Below are positions 47,750 to 56,411 of a stretch of DNA of 64,000 bases, in pieces. Source of the DNA: Marinobacter sp. es.042 (GTDB lineage Bacteria > Pseudomonadota > Gammaproteobacteria > Pseudomonadales > Oleiphilaceae); NCBI RefSeq assembly GCF_900188315.1, contig NZ_LT897781.1, positions 372,001-436,000 of the forward strand. The letters run 5' to 3'. Position 1 is the stretch's first letter, and the number at the start of each line of letters is the position of its first letter. The position numbers and the translations under genes were made by a program. Below the pieces are notes generated by a model. The model had not been told where the DNA came from. It did no database searches and worked only from the letters and a program-made list of their open reading frames with translations.

Positions 47750-48828
47750 CTACTCAGGTTTGTTGGCTTCCATCTCTTCGATCAGCTGCTGCAACCGATC
47801 AAGTATAAGTCGGCCACTTTCTCCTGTGCGTTCCAGATAGATGTCGCGCACGGGCATGCTGACCTCCTGAAACGCTTCGCGTTCTGAAGCGGTAAGGCGG
47901 ACCACCTTCATGTGACCCCCTTCCAGCATTTGTTCAAGCCGGCTCTGATTCAGCTCCTCCTGAGTCTCCCAGGCGATCTGCGCGACGTCATTGAGCCCGT
48001 TGTCGAGCCATTGTTGCTGGTTTTCGGGCAAGGCGTTGTACCAGTCAAGATTTGAAACCACGGAAGCGACGAACTGGGCCGGTCGCGCCAGGGTCATGGT
48101 GGTCTGCACTTCGTAGAAATCCATTTCCTCGATGGCGAAAACCGGATTGCTCTGGCCATCGATCTTGCGCAGCTGCAGGTCACTGTATACCTGGGAATAG
48201 GGGATCTGGCTGGGCTCGGCACCATAGGCCCGGAAGGTTTCTTCCGCCATGTCGGAGGTCATGGTTCGGATTCGCTGTCCGGTGAAATCTTCCGGCGACC
48301 GCAGCGCCTTGTTAGCTGTCCAGGCCATCCAGCCTTCAGGCACGAAACCCAGCAGTTTCATGTTCTGGTTGGCATAGGGTGATTCAAACAATTCGAGCAA
48401 TTCTGCACTGGCCAGAATCTCTCGTGTAACCTCGGCGTCGTCCGGAAGAACATAGTGCAGCGTGAAGAGACCGACTTCCGGGATGGTGTTGGCAAGATGC
48501 CCGGGGGAGGCGAACGCCAGGCTTATGGAACCATTGCGGACCAGTTCAGTAAGCTGGGCCGAGGTTCCCAGAGAACCGTAGGGAAAAATATCGATTTCAA
48601 TCCTGCCGTCGGAACGCTCCTCGATCCGTTCCTTCAACGCTTCGGCATAAGCATGCTGAACGCTACCCTCAATCTCCTCAAGGGCAAAACGCCAGGTAAC
48701 CGGGTAATCGGGGGGGCCGGGACATCGGCGGTCTCGTCCCCACCGCTGGTCTGGCTGTCTGAACAACCGGTCAGTGCAATGGCCAATGCCAGGCTCAATG
48801 GCCAGAACCTGAAACGGACGGTGGGCAT
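47750..48828 (-). pseudogene. Frameshifted TRAP-type solute-binding lipoprotein gene (DctP family)
   Basis: The signal peptide (MPTVRFRFWPLSLALAIALT, then GC lipobox) starts at 48828 in one frame and the mature DctP domain (YPVTWRFALEEIEGSVQHAY onward) continues in another. They join at a run of seven C on the coding strand (plus-strand G-run 48710-48716); eight C would restore one frame reading VPAPPDYPVTWRF. The mature part has DctP features: KLKERI-like helices, GRIEIDIFPYGSLGTSAQLTELVRNGSISLAF, GQRIRTM and the QSNPVFAIEEMDFYEVQ segment. No DctQ/DctM permease genes are next to it. It may be a pseudogene, a phase-variable gene or a sequencing error. Confidence 0.78.
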
Positions 48829-48999
48829 AACGGGAACTCCAGTTTTCTCGATCCTTGGTTGATATTGCCATACAAGGTAACACAAGAATGCGCACTGCCG
48901 TGGGTTACGGGGTTGGATTGAATTACACTGTCGACCCAGACGATCAAGTGCATATAGGAGACAGTTCATGGAGTTTCAGTGGTGGGCAGGAGGCCGGGA

Positions 49000-49905
49000 A
49001 TGACAAACCAGAAGCAGGCGATGCTCTATGGCCTTGGCACGGTGCTGTTGTGGTCTACCGTGGCAACCGCGTTCAAGCTCTCGCTCAGAGAGCTCGCGCC
49101 CGTTCAGATGCTGCTGATTGCGTGCAGTGCGTCGGTGGTTGTGATGGCCGTCATCCTGATGCTTCAGGGGCGCTGGCACCTGGTGTTCTCGCTCAGTCGC
49201 AAACAGTATGCCCAGTCTTTTGGCATGGGGCTGATCAATCCCTGTCTGTACTATTTCCTGTTGTTCGGTGCTTTTGACCGACTGCCCGCCCAGGAAGCGC
49301 AACCGCTGAACTACACCTGGGCTCTGGTGCTGGCCTATATGTCGGTACCCTTTCTGGGGCACCGGCTACGCAAACTGGATATTGTCGCGGGCCTGATCTG
49401 TTATGCCGGGGTCGTGGTGATTGCCACCCGCGGGGCTGTCACGTCGCTGAGCTTCGAGGATCCACTTGGCGTTTCTCTCGCCCTCGGAAGCACAGTGGTC
49501 TGGGCGTCCTACTGGATTATCGCCACACGGGATACCCGGGATCCGGTGGTTGGCCTGTTCCTTAATTTCCTGTGTGGATTGCCGGTGATTCTGCTCATTT
49601 GCTGGTGGACAGAGGGGCTCAGTTTTGCTCCGGGCACGTCGCTGGCTGCAGCGCTCTATGTAGGCGTGTTCGAGATGGGCATCGCTTTCGTGCTCTGGTC
49701 CTATGCCATGAAAAAAGCGGAGAACACTTCGAAAGTCAGCAACCTGATTTTTATATCTCCGTTCCTTTCGCTGGTATTCATCTACTTTATTCTGGGCGAG
49801 CATATCCTGCCCTCCACATACATTGGCCTGGTTCTGATCATGATGGGGCTATGGATTCAGCAGAAAAAAGTGAAGGATCGGGAAGAGGCCCTGAATCTTG
49901 GCTGA
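49000..49905 (+). CDS. EamA/DMT family transporter
   Basis: Drug/metabolite-type transporter of 301 residues with ten predicted membrane helices in two EamA repeats (about 8-140 and 155-290). The first repeat opens [20 protein letters not shown], and the second contains [19 protein letters not shown]. The ATG at 49000 has an AGGAGG five bases upstream; an in-frame GTG at 48979 is less likely. The C-terminal [24 protein letters not shown] is typical. Substrate unknown. Confidence 0.87.
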   Translation: MTNQKQAMLYGLGTVLLWSTVATAFKLSLRELAPVQMLLIACSASVVVMAVILMLQGRWHLVFSLSRKQYAQSFGMGLINPCLYYFLLFGAFDRLPAQEAQPLNYTWALVLAYMSVPFLGHRLRKLDIVAGLICYAGVVVIATRGAVTSLSFEDPLGVSLALGSTVVWASYWIIATRDTRDPVVGLFLNFLCGLPVILLICWWTEGLSFAPGTSLAAALYVGVFEMGIAFVLWSYAMKKAENTSKVSNLIFISPFLSLVFIYFILGEHILPSTYIGLVLIMMGLWIQQKKVKDREEALNLG

Positions 49906-50173
49906 CTGGTTTGTCTACATGGTTCGAACCGCCAAAGGTTCGCTCTATACCGGCATAACCACTGACGTTGGGCGGCGTTTCAATGAACATCAGGTAGGCG
50001 CTCCCCGGGGGGCGCGTAGTCTGAGGGGGAAGGGGCCACTGGAACTGGTGTTCAGCGCGCCAGCCGGAGACAGAAGCCGGGCTTCACGGTTGGAGTGGCG
50101 CATCAAGCAATGGCCCCGGCCCAGGAAAGAGGCCCTGGCCCGGGGCGAGCTCAGTCTGCCAGATGACGTTTGA
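49898..50173 (+). CDS. GIY-YIG domain protein (YhbQ-like)
   Basis: Small GIY-YIG nuclease-fold protein of 91 residues. Starts with TTG at 49898, overlapping the transporter gene by 8 nt, with GGAAGAGG upstream. The domain is complete in outline: [29 protein letters not shown], where VYMV and LYTGI replace the GIY and YIG segments, the Arg is in VGRRFNEH, and a Glu in [10 protein letters not shown]. Function in YhbQ-type proteins is unresolved. Its 3' end overlaps the convergent esterase gene by 23 nt. Confidence 0.88.
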   Translation: MADWFVYMVRTAKGSLYTGITTDVGRRFNEHQVGAPRGARSLRGKGPLELVFSAPAGDRSRASRLEWRIKQWPRPRKEALARGELSLPDDV

Positions 50174-51044
50174 TGTGTTCGCCTGCGGTTTCCAACGCGG
50201 CAGTGGCTCGATCCAGCTGACCACTGTGTACCTGGAAAACGTGCCAAAGACTGTTATAGACCTCAAGGCGGGTTTCCACATCGTTCCGGTTTGCGGCCTC
50301 GGCCAGCCGTTCGGCGTCGTTCAGCAGGATTTCCTGGCTGCCTACCTGGATCAACAAGGGTGGCAGGCCGCTCAAATCCCCGAAGATCGGCGAGATCAAC
50401 GGGTTGGTAAGGGGTTCCTTTCCGGCGTACAGCCTGGCGGCCTTGCTGGTCCAGCTGGCCTGAAGTACCGGCTCAATTTCCGGCGCATAAAGCTGCTCCT
50501 GAGTGAGGTCTATCCAGGGTGAAAACGCCGTGAGCGATGCCGGAAGCTGCAGGCCCTTATCTCGCAGTCGCATCGCGAGGGCAACGGAGAGCCCCCCTCC
50601 AGCGGAATCGCCGGCGACGGCAATCTGGTCCGGTTTCAGGCCAGCCTCCAGAAGCCCGTTCCAACAGGCTTCGGCATCATCCAGCGCAGCGGGAAACGGA
50701 AACTCGGGCGCCAGCCGGTAATCCGGCGTAACGATGGCGCAGCCGGTTGTTTTCGCCAGATGCCCGGTTATGCCACGGTGGGTACTCGAGGACCCGATGA
50801 TGTAGCCTCCGCCGTGGAGATAGAGAACGGCGCCCCGGGGATCATTGCCGAAAGTTGTCCTGGTTGCTGGCACTCCCCCAATGGTTATGTTCTCGAATTT
50901 CGCGCCTCTCGGTGGTGTCGAACTCCGATAAGCCTGGCGCACAATGCGTCGCTGAAGTGGCACCGGTACCGCCGGGTTGAGAACCGGTCTGACCAGCCGG
51001 TTCATGGTTTGGCGCAACGCACTCTCTAAAACGTGTTGCAACAT
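50151..51044 (-). CDS. Alpha/beta hydrolase, hormone-sensitive-lipase (HSL/bHSL) family esterase
   Basis: Carboxylesterase of 297 residues. The HSL oxyanion motif HGGGY is in [12 protein letters not shown], the nucleophile elbow is GDSAGGGL, and the catalytic Asp/His lie in the C-terminal part ([23 protein letters not shown]). No signal peptide is evident. The gene overlaps the GIY-YIG gene antisense at its 3' end. Substrate range unknown; short-chain esters are typical for this family. Confidence 0.88.
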   Translation of the reverse strand: MLQHVLESALRQTMNRLVRPVLNPAVPVPLQRRIVRQAYRSSTPPRGAKFENITIGGVPATRTTFGNDPRGAVLYLHGGGYIIGSSSTHRGITGHLAKTTGCAIVTPDYRLAPEFPFPAALDDAEACWNGLLEAGLKPDQIAVAGDSAGGGLSVALAMRLRDKGLQLPASLTAFSPWIDLTQEQLYAPEIEPVLQASWTSKAARLYAGKEPLTNPLISPIFGDLSGLPPLLIQVGSQEILLNDAERLAEAANRNDVETRLEVYNSLWHVFQVHSGQLDRATAALETAGEHIKRHLAD

Positions 51045-51138
51045 CTGTGTCTTTCCCTTGCTATGGGTTAGGCCCGCTATAGGTTAGGATTGAAGCCCCA
51101 AAATAGATAACTCATTCATGACAGGCGTTTAACTCTAC

Positions 51139-52146
51139 GTGTACTGGAAAACGGATACCATAGAAATACCGGATTGGGACAGGCACTCACTCCTGGACAG
51201 GCTCGAACCCTTCGACCCGACCTGCTCGCGTGATCTCAGTGATGAGATGGTGGCCTATTGTCGTTTTTATGGGCTGGATCTCTGGGTGGAACATCCTGAC
51301 GTCGCTTATCATCAGGGTTACGTCAAAGCCTGCGGTCATGAAGTCATGGTGCATTATTTCCGATTGCCGGACCAGTCAACAGAGCGTGGGACGGTGTTCA
51401 TTCTGCACGGCTATTTCGACCACGTCGGGTTGTACAGCCAGTTGATCGATCGATGCCTGGGAGCCGGGTTTGATGTGCTGGCCTACGATCAGCCCGGCCA
51501 TGGCCTTTCCAGCGGCACGCCCGCAGCCATTGGCAGTTTTCTTGAGTATCAGGGCGTTCTGTCAGACGTGATGGCTCAGGTCAGGGACAAGTTGCGTCAG
51601 CCCTGGTTCGCGGTTGGGCAGAGCACCGGTGGAGCGATCCTGATTGATTACCTGTTGTCCAACCAGCACAGCCAGCAAACCTCCGACTTCCGGAAAGTGG
51701 TGCTTCTGGCTCCCCTGGTGAGGCCGGCCGGCTGGTTGGGCGCAAAAATTCTGCATAGCATGGTGAAGCCGTTTATTTCCCGCTGGCGCAGGGTGTTTGC
51801 AGAGAACAGTGGCAACGGTCGATTCCTCAGGTTCTTGCGGGAGTACGACCCGCTTCAGGCGAGGGCAGTGCATGTCGACTGGGTGAGTGCACTCCGAAAA
51901 TGGGTCCCCCATATCGAATCTGCGCGGCCGGTCGACTTTCCGGTGACCGTCGTGCAAGGTGAGAAGGATCTGACAGTCGACTGGCAACACAATTTGCGTA
52001 TTATCCGGAATAAATTTTCCTCGGTTGAGGAACGGAAAATCCCTGACGGACGTCATCATCTTGTGAACGAAGCTCAGGATTTGCAGGCAACCGTATTCAA
52101 TACCATTATTGATACATTCACGAACTCGGCGGAAAAGACCCGTTAA
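51139..52146 (+). CDS. Alpha/beta hydrolase, monoacylglycerol-lipase-like
   Basis: Serine hydrolase of the lysophospholipase/monoglyceride-lipase group, 335 residues. Motifs: oxyanion segment ILHGYFDHVGLY, the YDQPGHGLSSG strand, nucleophile elbow GQSTGG and the C-terminal acid and His in VVQGEKDLTVDW and DGRHHLVNEA. It starts with GTG at 51139 and a weak Shine-Dalgarno. It is followed 38 bp later by the OmpA-like lipoprotein gene on the same strand. Confidence 0.83.
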   Translation: MYWKTDTIEIPDWDRHSLLDRLEPFDPTCSRDLSDEMVAYCRFYGLDLWVEHPDVAYHQGYVKACGHEVMVHYFRLPDQSTERGTVFILHGYFDHVGLYSQLIDRCLGAGFDVLAYDQPGHGLSSGTPAAIGSFLEYQGVLSDVMAQVRDKLRQPWFAVGQSTGGAILIDYLLSNQHSQQTSDFRKVVLLAPLVRPAGWLGAKILHSMVKPFISRWRRVFAENSGNGRFLRFLREYDPLQARAVHVDWVSALRKWVPHIESARPVDFPVTVVQGEKDLTVDWQHNLRIIRNKFSSVEERKIPDGRHHLVNEAQDLQATVFNTIIDTFTNSAEKTR

Positions 52147-52184
52147 ATCGGGTTGGCTGAAGAAACCAGGCACAGGAGAAAGCT

Positions 52185-52841
52185 GTGAAGAAGATGATTC
52201 TTGTATTTATGGTGGCAACTTTCGGTCTCGGCGGTTGTATGACCTATGACCCCTACACCGGTGAAGAGAAGACTTCGAATGCGACCAAGGGAAGCATCAT
52301 CGGCGCTATTGGCGGTGCGGCTATCGGTGCGGCAACCTCCAGCAAGAGTGACCGCGGGAAAGGTGCCCTGATTGGTGCGGCCAGCGGCGCGGCCATTGGC
52401 GGTGGCGTTGGTTACTACATGGACAAACAGGAAGCCGAGCTGCGTCGCCAGCTGGAGGGCACTGGTGTTCGCGTGGTGCGCAACGGCGATGAGATTGAAC
52501 TGGTGATGCCAGGCAATATCACCTTTGATCTGAATGAATCGAGCATCAAGCCGTCATTCAGCGGAACGCTGGAGTCTGTGGCTCTGGTTCTGAAGGAGTA
52601 TGACAAGACCATTATCCAGATCGAGGGTCACACCGACAGCTCCGGCTCAGACAGCTACAACCAGCTGCTCAGCGAGCGTCGTGCTTCTTCAGTGCGTGAC
52701 TTCCTCCTGAACCAGGGTATCGAGCCGAAGCGTACTCGGGCTGTTGGCTACGGCGAACGCTACCCGGTGGCCTCCAATGATACCGCGGCCGGCCGTGAGC
52801 AGAACCGTCGTGTTGAGCTGACGCTGGTGCCCATGCAGTAA
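52185..52841 (+). CDS. OmpA family lipoprotein with glycine-zipper domain (YiaD-like)
   Basis: Peptidoglycan-associated outer-membrane lipoprotein of 218 residues. Signal peptide with lipobox FGLGGC (Cys18), a glycine-zipper region (about 35-85, GSIIGAIGGAAIGAATS and ALIGAASGAAIGGGVGYYMD), then an OmpA C-terminal domain (about 105-215) with IEGHTDSSGSDSYNQLLSERRASSV and NRRVELTL, which bind diaminopimelate-containing peptidoglycan. AGGAGA precedes the ATG. A strong bidirectional terminator follows. Confidence 0.9.
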   Translation: MKKMILVFMVATFGLGGCMTYDPYTGEEKTSNATKGSIIGAIGGAAIGAATSSKSDRGKGALIGAASGAAIGGGVGYYMDKQEAELRRQLEGTGVRVVRNGDEIELVMPGNITFDLNESSIKPSFSGTLESVALVLKEYDKTIIQIEGHTDSSGSDSYNQLLSERRASSVRDFLLNQGIEPKRTRAVGYGERYPVASNDTAAGREQNRRVELTLVPMQ

Positions 52842-52859
52842 GCAGGGCGTTCGCAGCCA

Positions 52860-52893
52860 TAAAAAAACCGGAGCAAAAGCTCCGGTTTTTTTG
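52860..52893. terminator. Bidirectional intrinsic terminator
   Basis: ACCGGAGC (52867-52874), loop AAAA, GCTCCGGT (52879-52886), with an A-run before and a T-run after. It serves the OmpA-lipoprotein gene on the plus strand and serA on the minus strand. Confidence 0.95.
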
Positions 52894-52907
52894 TTTCCGT
52901 CAGTGAA

Positions 52908-54137
52908 TCAGAACAGTACGCGGCAGCGAATGGTCCCTTTTACTTTGAGCAGCTTTTCCTGTGCCAGTTCGCCGTACTCTTTGTCCACGTCGACGACAAC
53001 ATAGCCGATGTCTTCCTTGGTCTGCAGATACTGGCCACAAACGTTGATGCCATTCTCTGAAAACACCTGGTTGATCTCTGACATCACCCCGGGAACGTTC
53101 TCGTGGATATGCAGCAGACGGTGCTGATTGGGGTGTGACGGCAGAGCGACTTCCGGGAAGTTCACGGAAGAAACCGAAGTGCCGTTGTCGCTGTACATGG
53201 CCAGTTTTTCCGCCACTTCCCGACCGATGTTTGCCTGGGCTTCGATGGTGGAGCCGCCGACATGCGGGGTCAGGATGACATTGTCGAACTCCCGCAGCGG
53301 AGAGACAAATTCTTCGTCGTTGGATTTGGGCTCAACCGGGAATACGTCAATGGCAGCACCCAGCAGTTTACCGCTGCCCAGAGCATCGGCCAGGGCTTCG
53401 ATGTCCACCACGGTGCCGCGGGAGGCATTCATGAGAATGCTGCCGGGTTTCATCTGGGCGAACTGCTCGGCCTTGAACATGTACTTGGTGGCCGGGGTTT
53501 CCGGTACGTGCAGGCTGACCACATCGGCAATGTTGAGCAGCTCCTGGAGCGTACCTACCTGGGTGGCGTTGCCGATCGACAGTTTCGAGACGACATCGTA
53601 GAAATACACATCCATGCCCAGGCCCTCGGCCAGGACGCTGAACTGGGTGCCGATGTTGCCGTAGCCGATAATGCCCAGTTTTTTGCCACGGATTTCATAG
53701 CTGTCCTTGGCGGATTTCAGCCACTCGCCGCGATGGGCCTTGGCGTTTTTCTCCGGGACACCGCGCAGGAGCAGAATGGCCTGGGCGAGAACGAGTTCCG
53801 CGACGCTCCGGGTGTTGGAGAAAGGCGCATTGAAAACGGCAATGCCGCGCCGGGTGGCCGCCTGCAGATCCACCTGGTTGGTGCCAATACAGAAGCAACC
53901 CACGGCCACCAGTTTCTTGGCGGCTTCAAATACTTTCTCGGTCAGCTGGGTGCGGGAGCGGATACCGACGAAGTGCGCATCGGCAATCTTCTCGATCAGC
54001 TCTTCCTCGGCCAGCGAGTGAGACAGGTACTCAATGTTGGTATAGCCCGCAGCATTCAGCGTATCAATGGCAGATTGATGCACGCCTTCCAGCAGCAGGA
54101 TACGGATTTTGCTCTTCTCAAGAGACGTATTTGACAT
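52908..54137 (-). CDS. serA: D-3-phosphoglycerate dehydrogenase
   Basis: First enzyme of serine biosynthesis; oxidises 3-phosphoglycerate to 3-phosphohydroxypyruvate with NAD+. The 409-residue product (E. coli form length about 410) has the NAD-binding motif LGIIGYGNIGTQFSVLAEGLGM, the catalytic-loop Arg/Glu and His regions (NASRGTVVDIEALADAL; ILTPHVGGSTIEAQ) and a C-terminal ACT domain (from about 335, HENVPGVMSEINQVFSENGINVCGQYLQT) that mediates serine feedback inhibition. It is divergent from a D-2-hydroxyglutarate dehydrogenase gene, its known metabolic partner. SerA also reduces 2-oxoglutarate to D-2-hydroxyglutarate in some bacteria. Confidence 0.95.
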   Translation of the reverse strand: MSNTSLEKSKIRILLLEGVHQSAIDTLNAAGYTNIEYLSHSLAEEELIEKIADAHFVGIRSRTQLTEKVFEAAKKLVAVGCFCIGTNQVDLQAATRRGIAVFNAPFSNTRSVAELVLAQAILLLRGVPEKNAKAHRGEWLKSAKDSYEIRGKKLGIIGYGNIGTQFSVLAEGLGMDVYFYDVVSKLSIGNATQVGTLQELLNIADVVSLHVPETPATKYMFKAEQFAQMKPGSILMNASRGTVVDIEALADALGSGKLLGAAIDVFPVEPKSNDEEFVSPLREFDNVILTPHVGGSTIEAQANIGREVAEKLAMYSDNGTSVSSVNFPEVALPSHPNQHRLLHIHENVPGVMSEINQVFSENGINVCGQYLQTKEDIGYVVVDVDKEYGELAQEKLLKVKGTIRCRVLF

Positions 54138-54327
54138 GGGCTTGCTTCCGAACCTTTCGTCACGTGAAATGACCCGTGGCCAGTGATCGTCGGGGCTGGC
54201 TCACAGAACAGGGGCGGTATGATACCATAAACAAAGATTTTCACAGCGCGCCGGTTTGCCTGAATCAACTGTCTGTGATTCCTGTTGCAGGATGCTCCGG
54301 CCCAAACCTGACGAGACCGAAAAATTC

Positions 54328-55731
54328 ATGAATTCTGAACAGATCATTGCTTCCCTCAAAGACCTGATGGCCACCGGCGACGCGCCCGGCAAGGTGCTGA
54401 CCGACCCGGCAGATCTGGATACCTACGGCAAGGATTGGACCAAGATCTACCCGCCCAAACCCCTGGCGATCGCGTTACCCAAGACCACCGAGCAGGTTCA
54501 GGCGCTGGTGAAGTTCGCCAACGAGAATCAGGTGGCACTTGTGCCCTCTGGCGGCCGGACAGGTCTGAGTGCCGGTGCTGTGGCCGCCAATGGTGAGGTG
54601 GTTGTGGCGTTCGACAACATGAACCAGATTCTGGACTTCAATGCCAGCGACAGGACGGTTCGGTGTCAGGCCGGTGTTGTGACCGAGCAGTTGCAGAATT
54701 GTGCTGAAGACAACGGTCTTTACTATCCGGTTGATTTTGCCTCCGCCGGTTCCAGCCAGCTCGGTGGCAACCTCTCTACCAACGCCGGCGGGATCAAGGT
54801 AATTCGCTATGGTATGAGCCGGGACTGGGTTGCCGGCCTCAAGGTTGTGACCGGCAAGGGCGATATCCTGGATCTGAACAAGGATCTGGAGAAGAACAAC
54901 ACGGGTTACGATCTGCGTCATCTGTTCATCGGCGCGGAGGGCACGCTGGGCTTCATTACCGAAGCCACCATGAAATTGTCCCGGAAGCCGGATAACCTGA
55001 CGGTGCTGGTGCTGGGTCTGAATGATCTGACCAACACCATGGATGTGCTGCAGACTTTCCAGAAAAAGATTGATCTCACCGCCTACGAGTTTTTCTCCCA
55101 TCAAGCCATGGGACACGTGCTGGCCCACGGTCAGGTTCAGGCGCCGTTTGAAACCGAGGCGCCGTATTATGCGCTCCTGGAGTTCGAATCTGTCTCCGAT
55201 CAGGTGATGGACGATGCCATGGCTCTGTTTGAACAATGCGTGGAGAACGGTTGGGTGCTGGATGGCGTGATCAGCCAGAGCGAAACCCAGGCCCAGAACC
55301 TCTGGCAGCTGCGCGAGCGCATTTCCGAGTCCATCGCACCCCGCACGCCCTACAAGAATGATATTTCCGTGGTCGTATCCAAGGTGCCGGGCTTCCTGCA
55401 GGAAATTGATGCCGTGGTCACCGAGCACTATCCGGATTTCGAGATTATCTGGTTCGGTCACATTGGCGATGGCAACCTGCACCTGAATATCCTCAAGCCA
55501 GAGGACATGGCCAACGAGGATTTCTTCGAGAAGTGCCAGCAGGTCAACAAATGGGTTTTCGAGATTGTCGAGCGCTACCAGGGCAGCGTGTCTGCCGAGC
55601 ACGGCGTGGGTATGACCAAGAAGCCGTATCTGCAGTACACCCGTAGCGATGCAGAAATCGCTTACTTGAGAGGTATCAAGCAGGTATTCGATCCCAACGG
55701 AATCATGAACCCGGGCAAGATTTTCGACTGA
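54328..55731 (+). CDS. FAD-binding oxidase, D-2-hydroxyglutarate dehydrogenase-like
   Basis: Flavoprotein of the FAD_binding_4/FAD-oxidase_C family, 467 residues from the ATG at 54328. FAD-binding motifs are VPSGGRTGLSAGAVA and VDFASAGSSQLGGNLSTNAGG, and the C-terminal domain has HIGDGNLHLNI and SAEHGVGMTKKPYL, which supply metal-binding His/Glu. Being next to and divergent from serA supports D-2-hydroxyglutarate dehydrogenase, which regenerates 2-oxoglutarate and drives serine synthesis. D-lactate or glycolate oxidase subunits are alternatives. It overlaps the sirtuin gene by one base. Confidence 0.87.
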   Translation: MNSEQIIASLKDLMATGDAPGKVLTDPADLDTYGKDWTKIYPPKPLAIALPKTTEQVQALVKFANENQVALVPSGGRTGLSAGAVAANGEVVVAFDNMNQILDFNASDRTVRCQAGVVTEQLQNCAEDNGLYYPVDFASAGSSQLGGNLSTNAGGIKVIRYGMSRDWVAGLKVVTGKGDILDLNKDLEKNNTGYDLRHLFIGAEGTLGFITEATMKLSRKPDNLTVLVLGLNDLTNTMDVLQTFQKKIDLTAYEFFSHQAMGHVLAHGQVQAPFETEAPYYALLEFESVSDQVMDDAMALFEQCVENGWVLDGVISQSETQAQNLWQLRERISESIAPRTPYKNDISVVVSKVPGFLQEIDAVVTEHYPDFEIIWFGHIGDGNLHLNILKPEDMANEDFFEKCQQVNKWVFEIVERYQGSVSAEHGVGMTKKPYLQYTRSDAEIAYLRGIKQVFDPNGIMNPGKIFD

Positions 55732-56408
55732 TGCAGGATCATATCGTAGTGCTGACAGGCGCGGGCATAAGCGCCGAAAGCGGTCTCTCCACCTTCCGGG
55801 ACAACGGTGGGTTGTGGGAGCAGCACAGCGTCTACGATGTGGCCACGCCCGAGGCGTTTGCGCGCAATCAGGAGCTGGTGCTGCGGTTCTACAATGACCG
55901 CCGCCGCCAGCTCGCCTCTGCCCAGCCGAACCGGGCCCACCAGCTCCTGGCGGAGCTTGAGCAGCGCTACCGGGTCACCGTGGTCACCCAGAACGTGGAC
56001 GATCTTCACGAACGGGGTGGCGCGAGCAACGTTATTCACCTTCACGGAGAGCTTACCAAGGCGCGCAGTTCAAAATATCCGGAGCTGGTTTATGACATCG
56101 GTTATCGTGATATTAACCCGGGCGACACCTGCGACCGTGGCGCCCAGCTTCGTCCTCATATTGTCTGGTTTGGCGAGGAAGTGCCCATGCTCGACAAGGC
56201 TGCCGAAGTTGTCCGCACGGCCGATCACCTGCTGATCGTGGGAACGTCTCTGCAGGTATACCCGGCTGCAGGGCTGGTTTATGAAGTGGACAGAGATGTC
56301 CCCATCACCGTGATTGACCCGGGCGAGCCGGCGTCAGTGTCGAGGGCCCGGTTTATTCGCAAGGGTGCCGTCGAGGGTGTTGCCGAATGGGTTGCCACTT
56401 ACCTGTAG
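55731..56408 (+). CDS. cobB: Sir2-family NAD-dependent protein deacylase lacking most zinc cysteines
   Basis: Sirtuin of 225 residues that removes acyl groups from protein lysines using NAD+. Core motifs are intact: GAGISAESGLSTFRD (NAD site), TQNVDDLHERGG, catalytic His in IHLHGEL, FGEEVP and GTSLQVYPAAGL. The zinc-ribbon region has only one of the usual four Cys (GDTCDRGAQLRP), so zinc binding is probably lost, as in some known zinc-free bacterial sirtuins. It starts one base inside the D-2-hydroxyglutarate dehydrogenase stop. Confidence 0.87.
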   Translation: MQDHIVVLTGAGISAESGLSTFRDNGGLWEQHSVYDVATPEAFARNQELVLRFYNDRRRQLASAQPNRAHQLLAELEQRYRVTVVTQNVDDLHERGGASNVIHLHGELTKARSSKYPELVYDIGYRDINPGDTCDRGAQLRPHIVWFGEEVPMLDKAAEVVRTADHLLIVGTSLQVYPAAGLVYEVDRDVPITVIDPGEPASVSRARFIRKGAVEGVAEWVATYL

Positions 56409-56411
56409 TGC

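Noticed and set aside
54475-55602. 375-codon minus-strand open frame
   Set aside because: Antisense to the D-2-hydroxyglutarate dehydrogenase-like gene; no domain motif and no credible start.
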